The position numbers and the translations under genes are program-made. Positions 40,845 to 48,997 of a stretch of DNA of 64,000 bases are shown here, one piece after another. The notes beneath the pieces were generated by a model, which worked only from the letters and a program-made list of their open reading frames with translations, searched no databases and had not been told where the DNA came from. The stretch is from a virus. Where the stretch lies: positions 1-64,000 of IMG/VR virus record IMGVR_UViG_3300032288_004702; one strand, given 5' to 3'. Each line of letters opens with the position of its first letter. Position 1 is the first letter of the stretch.

Positions 40845-41048
40845 ATGAATCAAGAACTAGAACAAAAATGTCGTTATCTTCTTAATCGCGGTAGAGTATC
40901 AAAGCAGGAATGCGTAGACATCCTGTCGATTCTCGATGAGCGCATATCCGAAGCAACCTACTGGAAAGCCGTCGCCGAAAAAGCACTCTCAGAGAATGGC
41001 GAGCTAAAAGCCGAAGTAGCAAGACTAAACCAAATAGCGCGGTACTGA
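40845..41048 (+). CDS. Small coiled-coil protein within the ParB/PAPS-reductase cassette
   Basis: The 67-residue product is entirely helical (ELEQKCRYLLNRGRV, then ALSENGELKAEVARLNQI) with one heptad-like stretch at the end. It lies 1 base after the ParB-like gene and 1 base before the PAPS-reductase-like gene, so it is translated with them. A dimerisation or adaptor role is possible. It is too short to assign. Confidence 0.6.
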   Translation: MNQELEQKCRYLLNRGRVSKQECVDILSILDERISEATYWKAVAEKALSENGELKAEVARLNQIARY

Positions 41049-41049
41049 A

Positions 41050-42189
41050 ATGACTCGCCAGCGTCTATTCTTGGACATGAGCTGCGTCGACGCTGCTCGT
41101 CAGAGGATTAGGCACGTTTACGACACATTTGATACCGTATGTGTTCAGTTCTCCGGTGGGAAAGATTCAACTGCTGTTCTTCTGTTGGCAAAAGAAGTTC
41201 ATGAAGAGCGCGGTCTCGGGCCAGTAAAAGTTATATTCCGTGATGAGGAAATGGTTAGCCCTGTAGTGGCTGAATATGTGGAGAAGGTCCGCAACTATGA
41301 CTGGGTTGATATGGAGTGGTACTGCTTGCCATACCCAGCAGAAATCTGGGTTCTTGGTTATCGGATAACGACACTACTTTGGAGCCAGGAGCGCTTTGAG
41401 CAGGACAGATGGGTAAGACAAATGCCACCATGGGCCATAAGCGGAAAGCACTTTGGGCTTAGTCACAGCGTTTCATTACCGGAGCAGACCGATTACTACA
41501 CGATGCAGGGGAAGAAGGGAAACGTTGCCTTCCTTACTGGCGTTCGGGCGAGCGAATCGATGGTCAGATACAGGTCTATTGTCCAGAAACTGCACGAAAA
41601 CTACATAAATACTCCCTACAAACTCAAAAAGGGAATACCCCTAAAGTTCGCAAAAGTCATTTATGACTGGAACACAAATGATGTCTTCAAGTTCATAATC
41701 GAAGAACATGGAGCAGAGTACTGCGAATACTATGACCTGGCGGCACTAACTGGAAGCAATACGAGAGTCGGTATACCACTTCATGCTACTGCTATTAGAA
41801 GAATTGGTGACGTAATCGCTACTGAGCCAGAATTTTACGACAGATTATTTGAGTGTTTCCCGTACATCGACGCACAGCGCAGGCTTTGGCCAGAATTTGA
41901 TTCCGAACAGCTAATAGAAAGCTATGCGCGTTTTGGCTTTGATGGGGCATCTAGTTTTATTGATGAGTACCTAGTTGGGGATAGGCGCAAAACTGAAGCA
42001 CGAGCATATGTCTCCAAGTTTAGAAAAAAACACCTAACAGACCCTCACGGGTACCCCGTTAGCTGGCTAATCAGAAATCTTATGCTTAACGATATCGACG
42101 TTAACTCCCCAACTCCAGTTGGGCCCAAAACAAAAGCCCACTCAATCAGGGCCGTGGAAATGGAAAGAGCTGATATTTATGAGTATTAA
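41050..42189 (+). CDS. PAPS reductase-like / ATP pyrophosphatase protein (IbrA-like)
   Basis: The 379-residue protein has the PP-loop S35-G-G-K-D-S-T41 that binds ATP or PAPS in the adenine nucleotide alpha-hydrolase superfamily, followed by VIFRDEEMVSP and, later, FLTGVRASESMVRY, a segment typical of PAPS-reductase-like proteins (the DUF3440/IbrA group). The cysteine of true PAPS reductases near the C-terminus is not evident, so sulfate assimilation is unlikely. Relatives act in sulfur transfer or in nucleic acid modification, or are regulators (IbrA of E. coli). It is flanked on both sides by ParB-like genes; the downstream one overlaps it by 11 bases. A DNA- or RNA-modifying pair is my inference. 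Confidence 0.85.
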   Translation: MTRQRLFLDMSCVDAARQRIRHVYDTFDTVCVQFSGGKDSTAVLLLAKEVHEERGLGPVKVIFRDEEMVSPVVAEYVEKVRNYDWVDMEWYCLPYPAEIWVLGYRITTLLWSQERFEQDRWVRQMPPWAISGKHFGLSHSVSLPEQTDYYTMQGKKGNVAFLTGVRASESMVRYRSIVQKLHENYINTPYKLKKGIPLKFAKVIYDWNTNDVFKFIIEEHGAEYCEYYDLAALTGSNTRVGIPLHATAIRRIGDVIATEPEFYDRLFECFPYIDAQRRLWPEFDSEQLIESYARFGFDGASSFIDEYLVGDRRKTEARAYVSKFRKKHLTDPHGYPVSWLIRNLMLNDIDVNSPTPVGPKTKAHSIRAVEMERADIYEY

Positions 42190-42736
42190 TATTGAATATG
42201 TTGACCCATCTGTCCTTTCTGTACCAGATTGGCGCGCAACATATACTCTCAGGCCTGAGATGCTTGTTATTTCCGCATCTTTATCGCAGTTTGGATTTAT
42301 TCAGCCCATTCACGTCCGGCGAGAAACGGGCGAAATTATTGACGGTTCCGAAAGGTTCTTGCTGGCAACGAATATTCCACAAATATTAAGAAAAAGCTCA
42401 GGGAAGGTACCTGTTGTATTTCACGATGTTGACAAAATTGATGCAATGTTGATGCATTTGAGGCTCAACAGGGGTCATTCTCAGGTTCTGGCGCTCAAGA
42501 CTTCAAGCATAATTAGGTCAGTAAAGCGTTCTGGTAAATATGGTGTTGCCGACTTTGAGGACATGCTCTGCATGAGGGCTGAAGAATTATCGATAATGCT
42601 CGATGGTTCGTTGCTTAAAACTAGAAAACTGAAGGAGCATAACTATGCTCGCGCATGGATACCAATCGAGGCTCCCCCGGGTTCAATGGAGCAAGACCCT
42701 CTTTCTATTGAAAGACCCCCAAATCCTGACAGATAA
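42179..42736 (+). CDS. ParB-like domain protein, second of two
   Basis: The 185-residue protein shows a minimal ParB-type fold: SVPDWRATYTLRPEMLVISASL, FGFIQPIHVR, then GEIIDGSERFLLA and VPVVFHDVD. The helix-rich second half (HLRLNRGHSQVLALKTSSIIR) resembles the ParB helix-turn-helix region. I chose the ATG at 42179, inside the end of the PAPS-reductase-like gene, over a TTG 60 bases earlier. It is more divergent than the ParB-like protein at 39965. With the PP-loop gene between them, the two ParB-like proteins may bind one complex. Confidence 0.75.
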   Translation: MSINIEYVDPSVLSVPDWRATYTLRPEMLVISASLSQFGFIQPIHVRRETGEIIDGSERFLLATNIPQILRKSSGKVPVVFHDVDKIDAMLMHLRLNRGHSQVLALKTSSIIRSVKRSGKYGVADFEDMLCMRAEELSIMLDGSLLKTRKLKEHNYARAWIPIEAPPGSMEQDPLSIERPPNPDR

Positions 42737-42782
42737 ATAAAGTCATTTTCTGGTATATTTAGAAAAAGACCAGAGGAGCCAC

Positions 42783-43505
42783 ATGCCCGGAGTACGCTAC
42801 GGCCCAGACATTACAGACGACGCTGCACAAATTCTTGACTTTGTCAGGGATGCTCAGGCGCGCATGCGAAAGGGTCTAAAGCTTTCTAAGCGCGACCAGG
42901 GCAGGTATGACGCATTTAGGGATGTCGCAGATAAGGTTTTCGGAGTCGGGAACAAGCGTTTTGACAAGGGGCAGTTTGGCGACCTTGCTGTACTAGCGCA
43001 ATATGGTGGCTCCAAGTCGCGCAGTAAGATAGCCAAGAGCTGGCGAACCGGCGGACAAATGAAAAAGTCCGTCACTCAGGAATTCATAGACAGAGGAACT
43101 CCTGGTGGCCGCAAGGCTGGAAGTACAAAAACGCCAAGCGATGCATGGTATGTCGGCAGAACAAATCCAAAACGACTACGCGAGGCAACCGCGCGCGCAC
43201 AGCGGCGTATGAATAGAAATGGAGCCACTTTTGGAAAAACCAAAATTGCTCCTCGTTCGACAAAGCCAGACAACTTTTTGGCGCAAGTTGACAAGCTTAA
43301 TATAACAAAAGCCAGAACGGGCTCGAGCGACATAGTCAACAGGCCTCGCGGAACCACGTCAGTTCGGAAACCGGGCGCACCAATTAGGCCACCGCTGCCA
43401 AAGTCTGCGGCGCGTGCGCAACAGCGTAAGCGAGCAAAGACTGGTACTAAGAAAGCTAGAGAATTGGCCGGGAAGGGCAAAACGGGTGGCAAGCGGAAGA
43501 AGTAA
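42783..43505 (+). CDS. Very basic phage protein, possibly DNA-binding
   Basis: The 240-residue protein has a folded N-terminal ~90 residues (DITDDAAQILDFVRDAQARM, then RYDAFRDVADKVFGVGNKRF) and a long basic, Gly-Pro-rich tail ending in repeated Lys/Arg clusters (QRKRAKTGTKKARELAGK). There is almost no acidic residue in the second half, which should bind DNA or RNA nonspecifically. It has a clear ribosome site (AGAGGAG). It is the last gene of the plus-strand recombination group, facing the two acidic minus-strand genes. An internal head protein or DNA-binding protein is possible. Confidence 0.6.
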   Translation: MPGVRYGPDITDDAAQILDFVRDAQARMRKGLKLSKRDQGRYDAFRDVADKVFGVGNKRFDKGQFGDLAVLAQYGGSKSRSKIAKSWRTGGQMKKSVTQEFIDRGTPGGRKAGSTKTPSDAWYVGRTNPKRLREATARAQRRMNRNGATFGKTKIAPRSTKPDNFLAQVDKLNITKARTGSSDIVNRPRGTTSVRKPGAPIRPPLPKSAARAQQRKRAKTGTKKARELAGKGKTGGKRKK

Positions 43506-43524
43506 TCTTGGCTCTTGGGCCAGA

Positions 43525-43917
43525 CTAGTCTCCGATTATTTTTTCATCATGGCGCCCAAACCCAGAGTCTCTCCCAAGGTCTTCTAGATAGTCCTCATAG
43601 AAAATATGGTCATCTCTGCCGATGTCCTCATTTATTAGAAAATCTTTTACCGATTTCGCCGGCTTCAGGCTTGCGATGTAATTCCCGTCGTTATCTTTGC
43701 CCAGAATCTTTATTCCGGTTGACGCCATTGCCGAAACTGTCATATCCCACAGGAAATCAGAGAAATCCTCCATGGCCCCCTCTTCATCGAGGCCCTCCTG
43801 TTCTTCCTCTAGGTAAAAAAACAAAACCTTCATGACGTTCTCAAAAACATCGACAGCTGCTGCTCTTTTTGACCCTTCATCGACAAAGAAATCAATTGAA
43901 GAAATATTTGTTTTCAC
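43525..43917 (-). CDS. Acidic protein, tandem paralogue (second), function unknown
   Basis: The 130-residue, strongly acidic protein has a helical core (AAAVDVFENVMKVLFFYLEEEQE, including DFSDFLWDMTVSAMASTG) and a C-terminal GKDNDGNYIASLKP segment. That last part matches GENPHGEYVARFKP of the neighbouring gene at 43914, so the two are paralogues from a tandem duplication. The start is a GTG that overlaps the upstream stop codon (GTGA). Strong negative charge is seen in DNA mimics and anti-restriction proteins, but no family is recognised. The pair is the only minus-strand island between the recombination and tail genes. Confidence 0.55.
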   Translation of the reverse strand: MKTNISSIDFFVDEGSKRAAAVDVFENVMKVLFFYLEEEQEGLDEEGAMEDFSDFLWDMTVSAMASTGIKILGKDNDGNYIASLKPAKSVKDFLINEDIGRDDHIFYEDYLEDLGRDSGFGRHDEKIIGD

Positions 43918-44213
43918 TGTAAGCCATTCTCCTTGCCAAAATGCTCTAATGAATCATACGGTTTAAATCTGGCCACGTATTCGCCGTGGGGGTTTTCCCC
44001 TATTACGTCCATTCCGGCTACGGCCATAATTATTGATGCCATACCGGAAGATTCCTCAATAAGTTCATCGAACTCATTCTCGGACATTGGTTCATCGTCC
44101 GGCATGAAGGCCATGAAAATCACCCTCGTAACCCTGTCAAGTATTTCTTGATTAATGTCTGATTTTTCAGAATTATCAAACTTCTTGGATACCTGAAATA
44201 TCTCATTTTTCTG
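43914..44213 (-). CDS. Acidic protein, tandem paralogue (first), function unknown
   Basis: From a GTG at 44213 the product has 99 residues; a TTG at 44252 would add 13. It shows INQEILDRVTRVIFMAFMPDDEP, an acidic patch (SENEFDELIEE), then AGMDVIGENPHGEYVARFKP, which aligns with the neighbouring gene at 43525. No motif of known function is visible. It sits divergent from the head-tail connector gene with an 84-base gap or more between. Its expression may be separate from that of the structural genes. The start is uncertain. Confidence 0.5.
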   Translation of the reverse strand, partial: QKNEIFQVSKKFDNSEKSDINQEILDRVTRVIFMAFMPDDEPMSENEFDELIEESSGMASIIMAVAGMDVIGENPHGEYVARFKPYDSLEHFGKENGLQ

Positions 44214-44336
44214 CACGGTTGCAAATCTACACCCTGACAGTGGCCTGGTCAACGCCCCCTGCGTCCCCAGATATTAACTAGGTGTTAGAATTTGATACCG
44301 CATTTATTTGCAAAATCGCTTTAAACGGGAGCAGCC

Positions 44337-44981
44337 ATGATTGTCTCAGTCAACGATGTCAAGACATACATGGATATCAAGCTTTCTGCGCGTCAAGAGG
44401 ATGCCGCAGAAATCATTTTAGCCGGGCTACAGAGCGAGCTTGAGTCATTTCTGAGACGACCCATAGAGGTTGCGGAGTTTGAAGAAGAGCATCGACTCGA
44501 TGCCGGGCATGTCGGCGTGCCCATGGGGAGCTTCTTAACGGCAAACGACAATACGTATAACTCCTCATTTACGACCAGCCCGAGAAATGATATGACAACT
44601 TGGGCTACTCCGCCTCCGGCTATTTACTTCAAGAACACTCCAATAGTTTCGATACTGGAAGTAAAGGTCAAACCAGTTTTTGGACAGGAAAGGGTATTAG
44701 CGGAAGAGACCGATTACATACCAAGAAAATACGGAATAGATTACTATTATGGGTATTCAGACGACCTAGTCACCGTTACCTACACTGCTGGGCTAGATGG
44801 AGCGTCAATACCTGTTTTCAAGCTTCTCATACTGCGCGCAGCATCGCGTGAAATGCAGAACATGCACGACGATGTGGTTGGAGTCAAGGACATCACCACG
44901 CGAAATACTGGACCGTTGGTGACGGGGTTTCTTGATAGCGAGCTGGCGACTGTCCGCAAGTACCGTCGTGTCAGGGCGTAA
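44337..44981 (+). CDS. Head-tail connector (gp6-like adaptor)
   Basis: The 214-residue protein has the pattern of the HK97 gp6/SPP1 gp15 adaptor family: an N-terminal helical unit VNDVKTYMDIKLSARQEDAAEIILAG is followed by the SELESFLRRPIE segment, strands around TPIVSILEV and YIPRKYGIDYYYGY, and C-terminal helices (LKLLILRAASREMQNM). It would form a ring under the portal. It is the first gene of the long tail operon, with GGGAG 8 bases before the ATG. It is longer than the ~110-residue HK97 gp6 because of a central insertion (residues 55-85), which looks flexible. Confidence 0.75.
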   Translation: MIVSVNDVKTYMDIKLSARQEDAAEIILAGLQSELESFLRRPIEVAEFEEEHRLDAGHVGVPMGSFLTANDNTYNSSFTTSPRNDMTTWATPPPAIYFKNTPIVSILEVKVKPVFGQERVLAEETDYIPRKYGIDYYYGYSDDLVTVTYTAGLDGASIPVFKLLILRAASREMQNMHDDVVGVKDITTRNTGPLVTGFLDSELATVRKYRRVRA

Positions 44982-44983
44982 TA

Positions 44984-45484
44984 ATGGCCGGTAAAGAAGT
45001 TTTTGTCTACATTAAAGACGTTGACTTTCATGGAGAAGACGCCAAAGACCGTCTCGAAAACATGAAAGACCGGGCGAAAAAAATGAGCCCTGTTTTGCAT
45101 TGGGCAAAAAATTACCTAGAGCGCGCTTACTCAAAAAACTTCACAACAATGGGTTCGTTGTCGGCCAAAGCGATGCTCAAAGGGGCATGGCCGCCCCTTG
45201 ATGAAGAGTATGCATCATGGAAGTTCGAGAGGGTCCCCGGTGCTCCGCCACTTGTGTTGACTGGAGAGCTTTTCAGAAGCGTTGCGAACATGGCATCAAG
45301 CCCCAAAAATGTAATAAGCGATATGGAGGGAACGTTTGTTATTGATAGCCCAATAGCTAAGTTCCATCAATACGGCACACAGGACATGCCGGCTCGCAAA
45401 ATTTTATTTGTTCCTCGTGACTTTGACAGGGACATCAATAAAAAGGCGACAAAATACATAGTTGAAGGAAGCAAGCTGACATGA
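44984..45484 (+). CDS. Head-tail joining / virion morphogenesis protein (gp10/GpG-like)
   Basis: The 166-residue protein has KNFTTMGSLSAKAM, PPLVLTGELFRSV and the characteristic IAKFHQYGTQDMPARKILFVP near the C-terminus. This is the signature of the phage virion morphogenesis / tail completion family (Mu gpG-like and HK97 gp10-like). It would act as a head completion or neck factor between adaptor and tail terminator. It lies 2 bases after the adaptor gene and overlaps the next gene by 4 bases. Confidence 0.8.
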   Translation: MAGKEVFVYIKDVDFHGEDAKDRLENMKDRAKKMSPVLHWAKNYLERAYSKNFTTMGSLSAKAMLKGAWPPLDEEYASWKFERVPGAPPLVLTGELFRSVANMASSPKNVISDMEGTFVIDSPIAKFHQYGTQDMPARKILFVPRDFDRDINKKATKYIVEGSKLT

Positions 45485-46089
45485 CGGCCCTAATGAATGG
45501 CTCACACTTCGCGAAGAAGTATGTCAATGATTATTTAAAAGCTGACCTGCCAATAAGACTCATTCGATATAGGAACGGCTGGAATCTCGATAGCACCGCA
45601 CTTCCGGACCCAGGGCAATTCATTGCCTACGAACCTTTGGCCATTGATGAGTGGCCGTCGATAATTACCGTCGCCTTATCAATGACTGGCTTGGAGCGTA
45701 TTGGTTATGACAGCACTGACCCCCTATACCGCGTCGGCTACAGCATGAGGACATATATATGGGTTAGGGACGAAGGCAACGAAGACACAACACTCATGAG
45801 AGACAGGCTGACAACAGTTGTTAGAAGTGCGCTTCTTGACTATCCATGTCTTAAGGCGTATGACTCAAGAACCACATTTAGGGCATTGATTTCGGAAAAT
45901 AGTATCCGTGAAGAATATTCCGATATCACTTTGCTTAAAGGCGACAGGATGATGGCCGGCGCATACATTGCTTACACGCTGGAACTTGATGAAGTAGTAA
46001 CACGCGAACCTCTTGGAATTGTTTCTGAAGTTGAGATAGAAGCAAGGTCTGCCGGCGCTGGTCAGGAAATGCCGTCCCTAAATGACTGA
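45481..46089 (+). CDS. Probable tail terminator / tail completion protein
   Basis: The 202-residue protein starts with a helix (FAKKYVNDYLKADLP), then alternating strands (IRLIRYRNGW, PSIITVALSMTG, YSMRTYIWVRDEG), a helix with RLTTVVRSALLDY, and more strands. This alpha/beta layout with a terminal strand pair is typical for tail terminators that cap the tail tube at the neck. Position after the gp10-like gene and before the sheath gene supports it. Sequence alone would not name it. The next gene starts 105 bases downstream, and this gap may hold a promoter for the tail genes. Confidence 0.65.
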   Translation: MTALMNGSHFAKKYVNDYLKADLPIRLIRYRNGWNLDSTALPDPGQFIAYEPLAIDEWPSIITVALSMTGLERIGYDSTDPLYRVGYSMRTYIWVRDEGNEDTTLMRDRLTTVVRSALLDYPCLKAYDSRTTFRALISENSIREEYSDITLLKGDRMMAGAYIAYTLELDEVVTREPLGIVSEVEIEARSAGAGQEMPSLND

Positions 46090-46194
46090 AAACGTTCTTT
46101 TAAAAGTTCAATTCATAGTTGCACAAAATAATAGAATCTCGTCTGTACAATTGACCATACAAACGGGATTCCCTATTCGAAACAGTGAGGTCCT

Positions 46195-47652
46195 ATGCCT
46201 GGCGTAGTCATTTCAACTTCAGTTAGAACCGGTCCATCAACGGAGACAGTTCGCGAGTCATCTCAGCTCTTCATTGTCGGCCTAACTGAGCGTGGTCCGT
46301 CCGACGAGCCAGTGCTTGTAGAAAGCCTTGCCGAGTTCGAGGATATTTTTGGTGGATACCAGTCGTGGTCGTACACCCATCCAACAATGGAGACATTCTT
46401 TGAAGAGGGCGGAACTCGCGCCTATGTGGCACGTGCCGTTGGGGCATCAGCCACCGTTGGTTCATTGACGCTGGTTGATGACGGTGATGATGATGTAATT
46501 ACGCTTACCGCAAACGGCGCAGGTGCATGGAGCGCCGATGTGGCAGTCAGCGTTTCGCACCCGACAGCATCGACTTTTAAGATTGACATCTGGTATGACG
46601 ATGTTCTTAAGTACACAACTGGAAATGTTTCTAGCGCTTCACAGGCTGTCGGTCGCATTAATCTGAGCGCTGTTGCAACACGTTACGTAACCGCGTCAGT
46701 AGATGACGCCACACTAACGCCAGCAGTTCTTTCTACTACTGCTCTCAGTGCCGGCAACGACCAAAAGGCTCTTGTGGATACTGGCGTATATGCAGCACAG
46801 CTTGAACTCTTCAATGATGCTCTTGGTGCCGGTGCTGTAGTGTGTGCCGAGGATTCAAGCGATGCTATGGGTGTCGAGCTAATTACGCACGCCAATACAT
46901 ATAGCCGGGTTGCTCTATTGTTCGATAGTGAAACAGCGACGGCCGCAGACGTCAAGACAAAGGCACTTTCGCTCCAGGCAGAATCTGGCTCGGAGCACGC
47001 GGCACTGTATTACCCATGGGTAGAGGTTCCTACTGGAACTCCAGGCGTTACACGCTTTATCCCACCGATTGGGTATGTTGCCGGCAAGCGTGCGGTCGCA
47101 CATAACCAGACCGGGCCACATCTACCTGCAGCAGGTTTGCTGTCATCGGCAAAATTCGTGGTTGGGATTAAGAGCGACATCAATAAAACCGTTGGTGATG
47201 ACCTGGACGAAAACTATGTCAACGCTATCCGGGTGATTCAAAACACAATCAGAGTCTATGGAGCTCGCTCGCTTTCTGCTGACACAGACAACTTCCGCTA
47301 TATCACGCAACAAGATGTTGTCAATACAATCGTCACGGAATGCTACCGCTCAATAGAGGACGTAGTTTTCAGCTCAATCGACGGAAGAAACACCATCTTT
47401 GCCAATATCGAATCACGACTAATCTCGATTCTTTCGGTAATGCGCAACATCGGTGCTCTTTACCCCGCATTTGATGCAAATGGCCGCCAGCTGGACAATG
47501 GGTACATTGTGAAGTGTGACTCCTCACTGAACCCAACATTGCAACTGGCTGACGGTCTGGTCAAGGCAAAGGTTGGCGTCCGCGTCAGCAGCGTCGGGGA
47601 CAGAATCGAAATTGACATTGTCAAGTCGAACCTCACTTCAACAGTGGTTTAA
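46195..47652 (+). CDS. Tail sheath protein
   Basis: The 485-residue protein begins MPGVVISTSVRTGP and continues LFIVGLTERGPSDEPVLV, EFEDIFGGYQSWSYTH and FFEEGGTRAYVARAVG, the classical N-terminal signature of contractile sheath proteins. The C-terminal third has RVIQNTIRVYGARSLSAD and the helix region with IFANIESRLISILSVM, followed by the conserved C-terminal strand. An inserted ~100-residue strand-rich domain (roughly residues 85-190) projects outward in related sheaths. It contracts around the tube to drive DNA injection, and shows that this is a myovirus. Its G+C-rich codons suggest high expression. Confidence 0.95.
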   Translation: MPGVVISTSVRTGPSTETVRESSQLFIVGLTERGPSDEPVLVESLAEFEDIFGGYQSWSYTHPTMETFFEEGGTRAYVARAVGASATVGSLTLVDDGDDDVITLTANGAGAWSADVAVSVSHPTASTFKIDIWYDDVLKYTTGNVSSASQAVGRINLSAVATRYVTASVDDATLTPAVLSTTALSAGNDQKALVDTGVYAAQLELFNDALGAGAVVCAEDSSDAMGVELITHANTYSRVALLFDSETATAADVKTKALSLQAESGSEHAALYYPWVEVPTGTPGVTRFIPPIGYVAGKRAVAHNQTGPHLPAAGLLSSAKFVVGIKSDINKTVGDDLDENYVNAIRVIQNTIRVYGARSLSADTDNFRYITQQDVVNTIVTECYRSIEDVVFSSIDGRNTIFANIESRLISILSVMRNIGALYPAFDANGRQLDNGYIVKCDSSLNPTLQLADGLVKAKVGVRVSSVGDRIEIDIVKSNLTSTVV

Positions 47653-47668
47653 TCGGAGGAAGTAACCA

Positions 47669-48166
47669 ATGGCAAAAGTAGCGCAGAGACAAGTACTTGC
47701 AACAATCGTTCCAAGCACTTTTACCAATAACGCTAAGCAGCAAACCAACGTGCAGGTGAACTTGCCGAAATGGAATGAGTTCCGCTTTGCTCAGGTCTCC
47801 GGTGGTGAAATCACCGCTTCTGTGGAGAAGATTTACGAGGGTGGCAAGTCTCGCCCAACCGTACTGTGTGCTCCTTCAGAAATAGGTGACATCACGCTTA
47901 CGGCCCACTACGACGACGACATGAACGCGGCAGAGACGGCAGCCGGTATTGGTGCAAAAATCAAGGGTTTGCGTAAGTATGTGGGTACGGCCTACTACAA
48001 CATTACGGTATCCGTTTACGACTGCGACATCAAGGACCCGACAAACGACCGTGTTTACACAAATGCGCTCCTAGTTGGCATGACTGAGCCAGAGGGTGAC
48101 TCCTCATCTGGAGCCCCCGCTACATTCGCCCTAACATTTGCCATTTCTGACGTCGACGCCGTCTGA
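47669..48166 (+). CDS. Tail tube protein
   Basis: The 165-residue, strand-rich protein has no cysteine cluster or membrane segment. Position directly after the sheath gene, size, and segments such as FAQVSGGEITASVEKIYEGG and PSEIGDITLTAHYD fit contractile-phage tube proteins. It polymerises into the inner tube through which DNA passes. A strong ribosome site (GGAGGAAG) precedes the ATG. The next gene encodes the tape-measure chaperone. Confidence 0.85.
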   Translation: MAKVAQRQVLATIVPSTFTNNAKQQTNVQVNLPKWNEFRFAQVSGGEITASVEKIYEGGKSRPTVLCAPSEIGDITLTAHYDDDMNAAETAAGIGAKIKGLRKYVGTAYYNITVSVYDCDIKDPTNDRVYTNALLVGMTEPEGDSSSGAPATFALTFAISDVDAV

Positions 48167-48215
48167 TTAGGCTAGTTGCACGAATGGCACACAGACGTGT
48201 GCTAGTTTCTGCGGC

Positions 48216-48767
48216 ATGAGCGAAAATTCATTGTACGTAAGCGAAGACTCCGATGATGCCAAGGGCGGCAAGAAGTCGCCCCAGCGCGACAGCGGCCTAT
48301 CCCAGGTGAAGGAAGAGACTCAACTTGAGCGCCTTCGTTCTGTTGTTAAAAAGAAGGTTGAACGCCCTGTTGTCCACATCCAGGTCCCTGAGCGTCCAGG
48401 CGTAAGCATCCGGGTTAGCCCAAATATCACCCAGAGCCAAATGAAGAACTGGCGAAAGAATGCTGGTGAGGATTCACGAAACGGTCTTGATGCGACAAAG
48501 TTTGCCTGCCTTGTTATTGGACACACCACTGTCGGTATCTGCATGGATGATGAAGAGATTTTCGACGAGAATGGTAATAATCTCAACTTTGCCCACCCAT
48601 CAATTCTTGAGATGACAGAGACAACACGCCCAGTCCCAGATGCGGTTCGAGCAATGTTTGGAGTTGACCCGCACGTTGAGTCGGCTGCACTGGCAATCCT
48701 CGATGCCGCTGGATACTCGGACACGGTTGCGGCGGTGGACCCTACGAAGGAATCTTCGACGAACTAG
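48216..48767 (+). CDS. Tail assembly chaperone (short form)
   Basis: The 183-residue protein lies between tube and tape-measure genes, where tailed phages encode the chaperone that wraps the tape measure. It has a polar, lysine-rich N-terminus, then VHIQVPERPGVSIRVSP and a helical end (LEMTETTRPVPDAVRAMFG). In the -1 frame, reading continues past the TAG at 48765 through a good coding stretch to 48940, as expected for the programmed frameshift product of this gene pair (lambda G/GT-like). Composition supports the gene, though no domain is recognised by sequence alone. Confidence 0.75.
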   Translation: MSENSLYVSEDSDDAKGGKKSPQRDSGLSQVKEETQLERLRSVVKKKVERPVVHIQVPERPGVSIRVSPNITQSQMKNWRKNAGEDSRNGLDATKFACLVIGHTTVGICMDDEEIFDENGNNLNFAHPSILEMTETTRPVPDAVRAMFGVDPHVESAALAILDAAGYSDTVAAVDPTKESSTN

Positions 48768-48940
48768 TTGAAGATTCCATTGTCACTTCAGCCGCGAGGC
48801 TAGGGGAACTTTTCCACGTCAACCCATTAGAGATAATGGATGTATCTGATAATGACTGGATGATTCTGCTTGCCTGTGCTAAAGTTATAAGTAACGACCG
48901 CGAAGAGCAAGAGCGAAAGTCGAAGACTCAGGGAGCCTAG
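48755..48940 (+). CDS. Frameshift extension of the tail assembly chaperone (-1 frame)
   Basis: The -1 frame stays open through the end of the chaperone gene and encodes FDELVEDSIVTSAARLGE, then LEIMDVSDNDWMILLACAK and a charged tail ending at TAG 48938-48940, about 61 residues. There is no good start codon or ribosome site of its own at the beginning, so ribosomal slippage near the end of the chaperone gene is the best reading. The slip site lies upstream of 48765, perhaps in the GGCGGTGGACCC region, but a classic heptamer is not obvious. The tape-measure gene follows 57 bases later. Confidence 0.7.
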   Translation, partial: FDELVEDSIVTSAARLGELFHVNPLEIMDVSDNDWMILLACAKVISNDREEQERKSKTQGA

Positions 48941-48997
48941 TCCCATAGCTCGGCCGCCTTACACTCACGTGACTTAAAAATCACTCTGGAGTAAGTA

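Noticed and set aside
41050-42189. Assimilatory PAPS reductase (sulfate assimilation)
   Set aside because: The PP-loop is present but the typical C-terminal catalytic cysteine motif is not evident, and no other sulfur-assimilation gene is near.
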